Of a DNA stretch of 35,261 nucleotides, positions 27,114-35,261 are shown piece after piece. The translations under genes were made by a program, and so were the position numbers. The notes under the pieces were generated by a model. That model did not search any database and was not told where the DNA came from. It worked only from the letters and a program-made list of their open reading frames with translations. Each line of letters starts with the position of its first letter. Within the stretch, counting starts at the first letter, position 1. Source of the stretch: a virus; IMG/VR virus record IMGVR_UViG_3300035698_004819, positions 1 through 35,261 of that record; one strand, 5' to 3'.

Positions 27114-30100
27114 AAGGATACGTAGAGCACGATAAGAGTCTTATAGTGCATGAGGACGATCCCGATCTTACCCCTATACGTATAACTTTGCCCGAACCGC
27201 CGACACTCAAACTTATAGACGGATACGGGTTACCCTTTAAGGATCAGCGATTTAAGCGACTAGAGATTCCTGTCAAACTACAACGGCTTGAGCTTATTGC
27301 TTTAAGCAAGCTAGAGGAGAGGAAGGGTAAGAATAAGAATTTTGTTATCACCCGCTACAAGCTACAAAAACTATATTGGGATATCCTTGATACCCAGAGG
27401 GAGTATTATGCTCCTGAGATAGATTTCATAAAGAAGATGTGGTGGCATCGCCTTCATGGGTACTGGTTTTACAATCGCGGTAAGCCCACTTATATTTCTG
27501 GCTGGCATTTTATGTATCTCAACAACTGGTATATGCCCGATGTGACAGGAGGATACCCCGATTACAGGGATAGGGACAGGCAAGAATTTCTTATCCACCA
27601 GTACGCTTATACGACTACAGAAACATTTAAGAACTTATCCCCCGATGGTAACGCTCTGCGTAATCCTGATGGCACATACGATATGATCGACTTAGGTAAG
27701 CGTGTGTGTTACGGTCTGGGGCAATCTAAGAACAGGCGTAGTGGTAACACTAATAAAGGATTAAGCCTTGTCCTTGAGATCACATCACGAACCGTAGGTA
27801 CTGATGGTGGCGGTATCATGTCTTATACCGGGAATAACGCCGAGTCACATTTTAAAGGGAAACTTCTATTAGCTTGGAACAGATGGCCTGTATTTTTTAT
27901 GCCTATGACTACGAGCGGCAATAACCCTACTCACCTAAACTTCGGAGTAGAGGATAGTGAGTTCCGCCTAAAAGGATTACAGAACGGAATAGGATTCGCC
28001 TCAACATCTAACGCCAAGTTCTATGACGGACAAAAACTGATGGTGGCACTAATGGATGAAGAAGGAAAGTGTCATATCGCAGGAACATTGGTCAGGATGT
28101 ATGACGGATCGGTAAAAAAGATAGAGGATATTGTTATCGGAGATATACTAATGGGAGACGATAGCACACCGAGGAATGTGTTGAATCTTGGTCGTGGTCG
28201 CGGGCAATGCTATATGATTCATCCTAAAAAGGGGGAGCCATGGGGATGTAATGATAGACATATATTATCTCTGTATAGTTGCTATAATGCAAATACAAAG
28301 ATAGGGAAAGGCTATATGGATATCGACATGGACGCATATTTTTCCTTGACAAAGAATCAAAAGAGACACATGATGCTTTATCGTATTCCTGTAGAATATA
28401 AGGATAAAGATGTTTTGATAGATCCTTATTACATGGGGATGTGGCTGGGAGACGGGAGTAAGAATGATAGTGTTATCTATAATGTTGACAGTGAGGTAAC
28501 TGAATATGTAAAATCATATGCAGATATAATTAATGGTGTTTATGTTTTAAGAAAGAGCAAGGATCGAATAGACGGGCATGCTATTAGGTTTAATAAAGAC
28601 AGGAGTGCAAATAACAACAACTTAATTATAAGGTCTTTTAAGGAATATGGCGTATTCGAGAATAAACATATACCTAATGACTATCTAATAAATTCAAGGG
28701 AGAAAAGGCTTGAGTTACTAGCAGGAATTATTGATAGCGACGGGCATGCTAAAAAGGCGAAAGGTAATAGTCAGCAATACGAAGTAACGACTAAGATAAA
28801 AGAATTGTCAGAGAATATTCGCGATTTATCTTTAAGTTTAGGGTTCTGGTGTGGCATTGCAGAGAAGATTGCCACCATGAAGAGATCTGATGGCAGTATG
28901 TATAGCTGTTTAGTTTATAGGCTAACGATTTACGGGGACTTATATACCATACCATGTAAGATTAAGAGAAAGATATACGGTAAGCCATCTACTCATAAGA
29001 ATAGAAGAAACTCTAGACATTTTGGTTTTAGTACAGCAGACATTGGAGTACAGGATTACTATGGTATAATTATAGACGGAAATAGGAGGTTCTTATTATC
29101 TGACTATACGGTCACTCACAATACCGACGAGACCGACGTAGATGATAGATGGAAAGTTGTGTCTCAGTGCTTAAGTCAGGGAAACGGCGCTATCATTCAT
29201 GGATACGCTTATCACCCTTCTACGGTAGAGGATTACTCTAGTGGTGGGGCGGCATATAAGAAGCTTATTGAGAAGTCTTCATTCTATAACAGGATACGTG
29301 TTAGTGGTCAGACACCTTCGGGGCTATTCAGACTATTCATCCCTGCCGATGAAGCACTAGATGGATACATAGACAGCTACGGCATAAGTGTAAGAAAAAC
29401 ATTATTGGATTATCAGAAGGAGGAGGGATTTACTCAGACGGCTACCGAATACTTGCAGGGCATACGTGATTATTACACGAGCATGGGAACCCCTGAATCA
29501 CAGGCTGACTACCGCACACAGCAGAAGCTATTCCCTATGATCTACGCTGACTCTTGGCTAGGAGAAGCAGGAGATATAGGATACAACCTAGAGATTATAG
29601 ATACAAGGATCGCCGAGCTACAGAGAAAAAGCCGCACTGTTAAAGGAAACTTTAAGTGGGCTGGAGGAATATTTGGTGCACCCGTAGAGTGGGAGCAGGA
29701 TGATAACGGCAGGTTTAATGTCTCTAGGCTCTTCGAGGAGCGTGCTAATAAAAGGATCAGGGACACATACTTTGATCCTATTGAGATGGTGGAGAGGGAG
29801 ACTTGGATACCGCACGATCCTACCTTTGCTACGGCTGGTGCTGATCCGTTTAAGTTTAAGACATCCGCCGAAGTAAAGAAGAGCTATCAGAAGCATGGCA
29901 TGTCGGATGGAGGATTCCTTGTCCTCTGGGAGTATGATGAGCGCCTAGACGGTGATAAGCCGCGAAGCAAATGGGACTCCGATACTATTATTTGCACCTA
30001 CCGCTATAGGGCTAGCACCGATGATGAGTATTGTGAGGATATCCTTATGGCTAGCATCTGGTATGGCTGCATGGTATACCCGGAGATGAACATCTCTACC

Positions 30101-30451
30101 GTACAGAAGAAGTTTCGTGAGTGGGGATATTCAGGATATCTAAAGCATGATGTATCTGCTGACGGGGTAATGAAAGCTGAGCCCGGATCACACATGATGG
30201 CTGGATCTAAGCAGGAAGGGTTCTCTCTGTCAAGAGATTTCATCAGCTTTAGGGGTCACAAGATAGACCATCTTGACATACTCATGGAGTGTAAAAATAT
30301 TAAAGCTATAGAGGAACTGACTGACTATGACCTGCTTGCCAGCTTCCTTGTAGCGCTACTAGGATCGCGGAGCAAGTTCTCAAAGATTATGAAGCAGTCC
30401 TCCGAAGCGTCCGTAGATGTATCAGGTATTATGAAGATGATGAACTATTAA
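27110..30451 (+). CDS. Terminase large subunit interrupted by an intein
   Basis: A 1113-residue precursor. Exteins of 320 and 442 residues make a 762-residue terminase. The N-extein carries an atypical Walker A (GLGQSKNRRSGNTNK, near residue 205) and ends in the Walker B strand MVALMDEEGK, where the intein sits. The C-extein goes on with TDETDVDDRW and the RNase H-like nuclease domain: AGADPFKFKTSAE with a first metal-binding Asp, and DYDLLASFLVALLGS with a late Asp. The enzyme packages DNA into the prohead and cuts it. It is longer than common terminases (about 500-600 residues). Confidence 0.88.
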   Translation: MKGYVEHDKSLIVHEDDPDLTPIRITLPEPPTLKLIDGYGLPFKDQRFKRLEIPVKLQRLELIALSKLEERKGKNKNFVITRYKLQKLYWDILDTQREYYAPEIDFIKKMWWHRLHGYWFYNRGKPTYISGWHFMYLNNWYMPDVTGGYPDYRDRDRQEFLIHQYAYTTTETFKNLSPDGNALRNPDGTYDMIDLGKRVCYGLGQSKNRRSGNTNKGLSLVLEITSRTVGTDGGGIMSYTGNNAESHFKGKLLLAWNRWPVFFMPMTTSGNNPTHLNFGVEDSEFRLKGLQNGIGFASTSNAKFYDGQKLMVALMDEEGKCHIAGTLVRMYDGSVKKIEDIVIGDILMGDDSTPRNVLNLGRGRGQCYMIHPKKGEPWGCNDRHILSLYSCYNANTKIGKGYMDIDMDAYFSLTKNQKRHMMLYRIPVEYKDKDVLIDPYYMGMWLGDGSKNDSVIYNVDSEVTEYVKSYADIINGVYVLRKSKDRIDGHAIRFNKDRSANNNNLIIRSFKEYGVFENKHIPNDYLINSREKRLELLAGIIDSDGHAKKAKGNSQQYEVTTKIKELSENIRDLSLSLGFWCGIAEKIATMKRSDGSMYSCLVYRLTIYGDLYTIPCKIKRKIYGKPSTHKNRRNSRHFGFSTADIGVQDYYGIIIDGNRRFLLSDYTVTHNTDETDVDDRWKVVSQCLSQGNGAIIHGYAYHPSTVEDYSSGGAAYKKLIEKSSFYNRIRVSGQTPSGLFRLFIPADEALDGYIDSYGISVRKTLLDYQKEEGFTQTATEYLQGIRDYYTSMGTPESQADYRTQQKLFPMIYADSWLGEAGDIGYNLEIIDTRIAELQRKSRTVKGNFKWAGGIFGAPVEWEQDDNGRFNVSRLFEERANKRIRDTYFDPIEMVERETWIPHDPTFATAGADPFKFKTSAEVKKSYQKHGMSDGGFLVLWEYDERLDGDKPRSKWDSDTIICTYRYRASTDDEYCEDILMASIWYGCMVYPEMNISTVQKKFREWGYSGYLKHDVSADGVMKAEPGSHMMAGSKQEGFSLSRDFISFRGHKIDHLDILMECKNIKAIEELTDYDLLASFLVALLGSRSKFSKIMKQSSEASVDVSGIMKMMNY
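28070..29122 (+). other. LAGLIDADG intein inside the terminase
   Basis: A 351-residue in-frame insertion (precursor residues 321-671). It starts with Cys in CHIAGTLVRMYDGSVKKIEDI (first 20 form block A: GTLVRMYDGS), has a block B-like GCNDRHIL with the conserved His, two endonuclease motifs (MGMWLGDGS and LAGIIDSDGHA), block F-like YYGIIIDGNRRFLLSDYTVT and the terminal His-Asn, followed by Thr as +1 residue. All splicing residues are present, so it should self-splice. It lies exactly behind the Walker B acidic residues of the ATPase, a conserved site often used by inteins. Confidence 0.9.
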
Positions 30452-30463
30452 ATTCGTTTTTAT

Positions 30464-30471
30464 TATCTTTG
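30464..30471 (+). promoter_or_regulatory. Promoter -7 box before the portal gene
   Basis: TATCTTTG at 30464-30471 in the short gap after the terminase gene; predicted start near 30478, 7 nt before ATG 30485, giving a very short leader. Confidence 0.7.
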
Positions 30472-30484
30472 CAAAAAACATATA

Positions 30485-32803
30485 ATGAAGTTTGAGGCTG
30501 ACTTAAAGAAAAAGCACTTCCCCTTTCCAAACAGAAGCGTTTCGAGAGATGAGAAGAGTACAGAGAAGTACGTGCTTGATGTAGCTAAGGCTATCTATCA
30601 CCGCCATGTACGTAACAGGACAGGAATCTCCTACACATATTCCACAATTTTTAACGAGTTAAGAAAGTACGGCAGGGGTCTACAAGAGGAGGATAAGTAT
30701 AAGAACTATTTATCGGGAGCTAATGTAGATACTCAGGGACAAGCTGTTACAGCTACCGACGGCTCTTGGACACAGAACAGAACATATGAGCGTAAAGGCT
30801 GGATGAATGTCCTCTGGGATATTGTCTCTCCAGCGAATAAGATCCGTAATATGATTCAAGGTATGTTCGACGACCTTGACTACGACGTTATGGCTGACGC
30901 TATAGATGCCGATAGTGGGGCAGAAGAAGAGAACCGCAAGTGGGAACTCTGGGCTACGACAAGAACATTCATTAAGGCGCAGTTGGATGCTATGAAGCAG
31001 CAGGCTGGGCTACCCCCAACAGAGCAAGACTTCATCCCTGAGACTCTTGATGAGTTAGAGATGTATCAGGCGGCAGGTGGCTTTAAGGCGGCATATGCTA
31101 TGGCTTTAGAGAAGCTTATCAGACATACCGATAATGTCTCTGATTGGGATAATATAAAAAGAAAGCTTACCGACGATATGATTGATCTCAACGTCTGCGC
31201 CGCTAAGTGCGACTACAGTGACGATGAGAAAAAGGTGCGTTGGAGATATGTAGATCCAGAAGATCTTGTTATCCAATATTCCAAGTACGAAGATTTCCGC
31301 GATTCAGAATATGGTGGAGAATTTAAAGACATCAATGTTTCAGAGCTGCGTAGATCTCTCTTAAAAGAGGGATACACAGAGAAGCAGATAGAGGGTATCG
31401 CCAACCAATATTCGGGGTATAAAGGTAATCCCAATAAGAGTGAGTGGCAGGATACCAGCTATGACCACTACAAGACGTGTGTGTTTGCATTTGAATGGAT
31501 AGAGGATGATGCCGATAAGCAGATCAAATACAAGAACAAGTTTGGGAAGATACGCTGGCTTCCTTTCTCTGAAGATAAGAAGCTGGGAAACCGCGAAAAG
31601 GTTGTGCAGACATCAAAAAAAGTATTATACCAAGGATTCTGGGTGGTAGGTACTGATTATGTATACGATTTTGGCCCGGTATTCTATCAGCCTAAACCCA
31701 CACCTAAGAAGGTGGAGATGACATACAAGGTTTTTAAAGCCGAAGGCAAGTCCCTTACTGGTTCTCTTATTCCTATATACGATAACATACAGATCGGCTG
31801 GCTGAGATATCAGAACGCCCTTAACACGGTATTTGAGGAAGGGTACTCTGTTGACTTCCGTATGCTACAGAATATCTCCGATGGCGACAAGAAGTTTAGT
31901 GCCACCGAAGCTATTAAGATGTGGAAGGAGACAGGTATATTACCATATATGTCTACACCAGTAGGACAATTTTACAGAGGCGGGAATACTATGCCTGTAA
32001 GCAAGCTACCGGGAGGTATGGGCGAAAGCCTTAACCAAGCGATAGGCAGGCTACAGATACAGATGAAGCTTATAGAAGAGATTACTGGCTTATCACCTGT
32101 TTCTTTAGGGTCATCGCCTGATCCCAATGCACCCGTAGGAACTACCGAGCGTAGTCTTCAGGCATCACACAATGCTCTCAAGCCTATGATGAGGAGTATA
32201 TTCTATATCAAGGGGATGCTTGGAACTATTACCGGGATAAGGATACAGCAGCTCCTTAAGTACGATAAGGAATCCCGCAAAGCATACACTAAGGTTGTTG
32301 GCGACCAAGATGTACAAAGCATTATAATGGCTAAAGCTAGCGGTGCTGAGTATGGTTTCAAGATGGAGGCTCGTCCCACACAGCAGGATAAGATGCAACT
32401 ATTAAAAGCCGCCGAAATAGCTATGGCTCCGGGACGTAACGGTCAGCCGGGAATAGATTTCGCCGACTATACGTATGTTGTAGAGAGGTTAATGGCTGGC
32501 GGAAACATCAAAGAGCTAAGGCTATATCTTGTGCAGGCTAGGAGAAAGACCCAGAGAAGAGTTCAGCAAGAGCAACAGCAGATGCAACAACAGCAGGCTC
32601 AGATAGCAGCTCAGGCTAAGCAGCAAGACGCTGAAATGAAAGCTCAAGATAAGCAGATGGAGGTTCAGGGTGAGATAGCAGTTGACAACAACCAGCATCA
32701 AAATACCCTCGAAGAATTACAGGTTAAGATGAACATGGAGTATGCTAAAGGCTTAGCTAACGATGCAGTAAAGGAGGAGCAATATGCCGAAGGGAACGAA
32801 TAA
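30485..32803 (+). CDS. Portal protein
   Basis: A 772-residue protein immediately downstream of the terminase. It has the portal layout: a helical N-terminal region, a central mixed domain (YVDPEDLVIQYSKYEDFRDS and WLPFSEDKKLG as recognisable parts), a long helical stem region (GESLNQAIGRLQIQMKLIEEITG, shown in parts as LQIQMKLIEEITG, followed by the TTERSLQASHNALKP loop), and a Gln-rich coiled-coil tail (residues about 690-730). Large portals with a Gln-rich end are known from crAss-like and related Bacteroidota phages. It forms the ring through which DNA enters and leaves the head. Its end overlaps the next gene by 20 nt. Confidence 0.8.
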   Translation: MKFEADLKKKHFPFPNRSVSRDEKSTEKYVLDVAKAIYHRHVRNRTGISYTYSTIFNELRKYGRGLQEEDKYKNYLSGANVDTQGQAVTATDGSWTQNRTYERKGWMNVLWDIVSPANKIRNMIQGMFDDLDYDVMADAIDADSGAEEENRKWELWATTRTFIKAQLDAMKQQAGLPPTEQDFIPETLDELEMYQAAGGFKAAYAMALEKLIRHTDNVSDWDNIKRKLTDDMIDLNVCAAKCDYSDDEKKVRWRYVDPEDLVIQYSKYEDFRDSEYGGEFKDINVSELRRSLLKEGYTEKQIEGIANQYSGYKGNPNKSEWQDTSYDHYKTCVFAFEWIEDDADKQIKYKNKFGKIRWLPFSEDKKLGNREKVVQTSKKVLYQGFWVVGTDYVYDFGPVFYQPKPTPKKVEMTYKVFKAEGKSLTGSLIPIYDNIQIGWLRYQNALNTVFEEGYSVDFRMLQNISDGDKKFSATEAIKMWKETGILPYMSTPVGQFYRGGNTMPVSKLPGGMGESLNQAIGRLQIQMKLIEEITGLSPVSLGSSPDPNAPVGTTERSLQASHNALKPMMRSIFYIKGMLGTITGIRIQQLLKYDKESRKAYTKVVGDQDVQSIIMAKASGAEYGFKMEARPTQQDKMQLLKAAEIAMAPGRNGQPGIDFADYTYVVERLMAGGNIKELRLYLVQARRKTQRRVQQEQQQMQQQQAQIAAQAKQQDAEMKAQDKQMEVQGEIAVDNNQHQNTLEELQVKMNMEYAKGLANDAVKEEQYAEGNE

Positions 32804-33104
32804 GTTTTACGCTCGCGATAAGCTAGAGATAGCTCAGAAGATTAGTCCTATGCTGGATTTACGTCGTGACTTTCTAGGCGATTATGTTAACGACATGCAG
32901 AGGTTTGTAGTCGATAATAAGATCATGCCCTCCGATAAGGTCGACCCCTCATCTGTCGTATATTTAGCGGCAGGAGAGAATGATAATTTCGCACGCATAA
33001 GGTACGACGGTAGTAAGGAACCTATAGATCAGGATACCTATAACCGCGAGAGTATTTATAACTACCTACCAGCTCGTTTTAAAACCTATATACCAGAGGG
33101 TTAA
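32784..33104 (+). CDS. Hypothetical head-region protein
   Basis: A 106-residue protein between portal and scaffold genes, overlapping the portal end. N-terminal basic helix region (MPKGTNKFYARDKLEIAQK), then a mixed acidic fold. In related phages a small gene at this place is often a minor head or portal-associated protein; nothing in the sequence proves it here. Confidence 0.65.
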   Translation: MPKGTNKFYARDKLEIAQKISPMLDLRRDFLGDYVNDMQRFVVDNKIMPSDKVDPSSVVYLAAGENDNFARIRYDGSKEPIDQDTYNRESIYNYLPARFKTYIPEG

Positions 33105-33125
33105 ACCTATTAAAAAAAAGTTTTA

Positions 33126-33133
33126 TATCTTTG
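33126..33133 (+). promoter_or_regulatory. Promoter -7 box of the scaffold and capsid genes
   Basis: TATCTTTG at 33126-33133 after an A-rich run; predicted start near 33140, 18 nt before ATG 33158. A strong separate promoter is expected for capsid genes. Confidence 0.75.
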
Positions 33134-33157
33134 CACCAAATCTTAACGGAAAATAAC

Positions 33158-34417
33158 ATGGCATTTGAAACAAAAGGTAACGAGATCTTTGACGATAAAC
33201 TCGAAGAAGCTCTTAGCAAAATAGCCCCTCAAGAGGAGGGAGCAGCGGAAGCACCAGAAGTTCCGCCAACAAAAGATCCGGTAACAGAACCGACAATAGA
33301 TCCACCGCCAGCAGATTTGCCAAAAGCAAACGAGCCGAAGGTTGATCCGCCGAAAGAAGAACCAAAGACAGAGCCAGTAGAGGCTTTAGACCTTGGGGTT
33401 TTTAACAAGGAGTTCGGTTCAGAGTTCACGGATAAAGAAAGTTTAAAAAGTTCTTTGAGTAGACTGAATGAACTAGAAGAGTACGACAACGTTAAGACAC
33501 AGAACGGAGAGTTTGAAACGAAACTAAAAGATCTCCAAGCCAAATATGAAGAGGCTAAAGATCTGCTAGATCCGCGAAAACACTTCGCTAATGAGGAAGA
33601 GTACAAGAGACAACTGATCTTACAACAGCATGGACAGGAATGGAATCCTGCTTTACTTAATAAGATTATAGCCTCTGACTTAACCACACTACCTGACGTT
33701 GAAGTTCTTGTTTTAGGGAAGCTAGCAAGTAACCCAAACATTAAGGGTGGAGAAGCCGGAGCAAGAGATATGATCTATCAGCAATTAGGTGTTGATTCAG
33801 ATGAAGATCCCAGCGATTGGACACAACTAACCCAGAATGTGGTGGCTGAAGCCGCGAACAATACGCGTAACGAACTACAAAAAGTCAAGGACATCGAAGT
33901 CCCTGAGAAAGCAGATTTTGACGCAGATCGCACAGCCAAACAGCAAGTAACCCAAGAAACAAAACAAGTGCTCACAGAAACTTGGACAAAAGTAGCTGAC
34001 GAAATGGTTAAAGGGTTTAACGAATTGTCACTGACCAGAGAAGTGGAAGGTGGAGGAAGTGAAACTTACTTTAGTTATGAAGTCAACCAAGAGTTCAAGG
34101 ATGCCGCTTCCGAAATGGTAGTGGGATATCTAGTGAATCAGAACATGGAACCAACAACAGAAAATGTCAAAGAGGCGCAACGCTACGTTGAGGATCTTTA
34201 TTGGCGTAAGAACGGTAACGCAATCGTACAGGCATATGGTAAGGATGTTGAAGCTAAGTTAATAGAAAAGCATAACATAGAAACCGACAATCCAAAGCCG
34301 CTAAACGAGAGTGAAGCTCCCACAGGTCAAGCTGAATTGCACGACCAAGAGCTTATCGACTACGTTAAGGAAGGACAATCAGGAGTGAGAACGCCCGGAC
34401 AAAAATTATTCAAATAA
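33158..34417 (+). CDS. Putative scaffolding protein
   Basis: A 419-residue acidic protein from ATG 33158 (the upstream frame to 33131 lies in the promoter). Residues about 22-85 are low-complexity Pro/Glu/Asp/Lys (EPKVDPPKEEPKTEP type). Residues 100-135 are a coiled coil (NELEEYDNVKTQNGEFETKL). The rest is helical, with an LSxxxxxPxxxEN segment near residue 330. Acidic, proline-rich, helical proteins between portal and major capsid genes are typically scaffolds that shape the prohead. Assignment is by position and composition. Confidence 0.65.
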   Translation: MAFETKGNEIFDDKLEEALSKIAPQEEGAAEAPEVPPTKDPVTEPTIDPPPADLPKANEPKVDPPKEEPKTEPVEALDLGVFNKEFGSEFTDKESLKSSLSRLNELEEYDNVKTQNGEFETKLKDLQAKYEEAKDLLDPRKHFANEEEYKRQLILQQHGQEWNPALLNKIIASDLTTLPDVEVLVLGKLASNPNIKGGEAGARDMIYQQLGVDSDEDPSDWTQLTQNVVAEAANNTRNELQKVKDIEVPEKADFDADRTAKQQVTQETKQVLTETWTKVADEMVKGFNELSLTREVEGGGSETYFSYEVNQEFKDAASEMVVGYLVNQNMEPTTENVKEAQRYVEDLYWRKNGNAIVQAYGKDVEAKLIEKHNIETDNPKPLNESEAPTGQAELHDQELIDYVKEGQSGVRTPGQKLFK

Positions 34418-34431
34418 TAAGATAAAATATC

Positions 34432-35261
34432 ATGGCTGCAAATAAATCTACAAGCTACACGAGTGTCGGTAATTATACCGAAGCGTGGAAATCCATTTAC
34501 TCTCTCTATTTCCCACCGGAAATTTGGAATGAATGGTTTAATAAGTATGGTGGCGGATTCAAGGTGCTCGATTTCCTTAATATGGCAAATCGCTCCTCAT
34601 CTGTTGCAAATCGTACTTTTTATCACTATGAAGACGGAACTGACCTTCGGGTTGCTACCGTTGAGACTGAAGTACCAACTGGTATTGCGGGAGCCGCATT
34701 TACTATGGTACTCGAAGATGCCGATTATGACTCGAATGGTAACGGCCCACTGCGTACGAACTTTACGGTTCTTGTACCAGAAGCTTATCAACCAGCGGCT
34801 GTCACTGGCCCTAGACTATATGTCGTAACAGCCATATCAGTCGCAGGAACAGAAGGAATATATACATGTACTCCTCTCGCTGCTACCTCGCAGATAGCAA
34901 CTGCTATACCTGCTGCTACTGAATTGATGATAGGCCCATCTGTATACGCTCCGGGTACTGGACAACCAGACGGAATGGCTACTGGAACCTATCGTAGAAC
35001 TCACTACACACAGATCTCTAAGGAATCTTGTGGTTTTGAAGGTGGGTCTATAGCACACAGAAACTATCGCGAAGTTGTTGACAAGGCTGGTAACCCCGGT
35101 TTATTCGACAGAGGAATGGTAGAGACTGAATTTCGTCTTGACCGTCAGATTGACTCTGCTCTCTTTATAGGAGAAGCTAATAGCAACTCTCTCGTTCAAA
35201 CTTCTCAGTTTGGTGGAACCCCTAACCGTCAAGGTACACAGGGTCTCTGGAACTGGCAAGC
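34432..35261 (+). CDS. Putative major capsid protein, cut by window end
   Basis: An open frame from ATG 34432 that runs past the last base of the window (276 codons seen). The N-terminus (MAANKSTSYTSVGNYTEAWK) leads into aromatic-rich segments (YSLYFPPEIWNEWFNKYGG), then beta-rich Ala/Thr/Gly regions and an RNYREVVDKAGNPGLFDRG segment. Order behind the scaffold gene, its size and its composition suggest the HK97-fold major capsid protein, but no diagnostic motif is seen. The 3' end is outside the window. Confidence 0.65.
   Translation, partial: MAANKSTSYTSVGNYTEAWKSIYSLYFPPEIWNEWFNKYGGGFKVLDFLNMANRSSSVANRTFYHYEDGTDLRVATVETEVPTGIAGAAFTMVLEDADYDSNGNGPLRTNFTVLVPEAYQPAAVTGPRLYVVTAISVAGTEGIYTCTPLAATSQIATAIPAATELMIGPSVYAPGTGQPDGMATGTYRRTHYTQISKESCGFEGGSIAHRNYREVVDKAGNPGLFDRGMVETEFRLDRQIDSALFIGEANSNSLVQTSQFGGTPNRQGTQGLWNWQ

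Noticed and set aside
33229-33741. 170-codon Ser-rich frame on the minus strand
   Set aside because: Antisense of the low-complexity acidic region of the scaffold-like gene; the Ser/Gly-rich composition is a by-product.
34463-34828. 121-codon + strand frame near the right end
   Set aside because: Out of frame with the longer capsid-like frame from 34432, which has a better start and runs off the window.
1-35261. CRISPR array, insertion sequence or integrase/attachment site
   Set aside because: No regularly spaced long direct repeats, transposase, integrase or tRNA-end duplication was found.

Overview
The window is a contiguous piece of a tailed double-stranded DNA bacteriophage genome (Caudoviricetes type) that almost certainly infects a member of the Bacteroidota. 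Two lines of evidence support this. The right end has a phage morphogenesis order: putative small terminase, large terminase, portal, small protein, scaffold-like protein, then a capsid-like gene cut by the window edge. Transcription signals match the Bacteroidota primary sigma factor consensus (TTTG about 20 bp upstream of TAnnTTTG): at least a dozen TAnnTTTG boxes lie in front of genes or RNAs, and Shine-Dalgarno sequences are mostly absent. Nearly all genes are on the + strand, and many overlap by ATGA, suggesting translational coupling.

Layout. 1-460: non-coding, with tandem promoters and a large, heavily self-complementary leader RNA. 461-829: a PD-(D/E)XK nuclease. 830-1128: non-coding, with an iteron-like array. 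1129-2912: five unrecognised small early-type genes ending in a terminator. 2964-3604: a 640-base non-coding stretch with repeats. 3673-9041: mostly small unrecognised genes, interrupted by two adjacent HNH endonuclease genes (one with NUMOD-type modules). 9073-9578: a third HNH gene preceded by an interlocking pseudoknot-like leader. 9575-14465: replication and nucleotide metabolism (replisome organiser, primase-helicase, HD phosphohydrolase, dATP/dGTP diphosphohydrolase-like protein, ssDNA-binding-like protein, RecB-like nuclease). 15120-16236: a translation-related locus with a zinc-ribbon protein, two unidentified structured RNAs, a tRNA-Met-like RNA, a tRNA-Leu and a GGQ release-factor-like protein. 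16240-18205: phosphatase, RusA resolvase, and two minus-strand genes separated by a duplicated 47-bp terminator. 18297-25807: a protein with two GroES-like halves, then a seven-gene sugar cassette (four glycosyltransferase-like proteins, a PP-loop asparagine-synthetase-like protein, a methyltransferase and an NAD-dependent epimerase). 25881-26369: a protein with a Thr/Ser-repeat tail. 26451-35261: packaging and head genes, with a LAGLIDADG intein inside the large terminase.

How it fits together. The replication block provides loader, primase-helicase, ssDNA-binding protein, recombination nuclease and resolvase. The two nucleotide enzymes probably reshape the dNTP pool. The tRNA and GGQ locus may keep translation running under codon shortage or ribosome damage. 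The sugar cassette probably decorates a virion protein or modifies the host surface. The most unusual content is RNA: structured, partly pseudoknot-like RNAs precede each of the nuclease genes at 461, 4949 and 9195, and two further structured RNAs sit beside or between the tRNAs. I cannot match any of these to a known RNA family by eye. All functional calls are from motif recognition without database searches.
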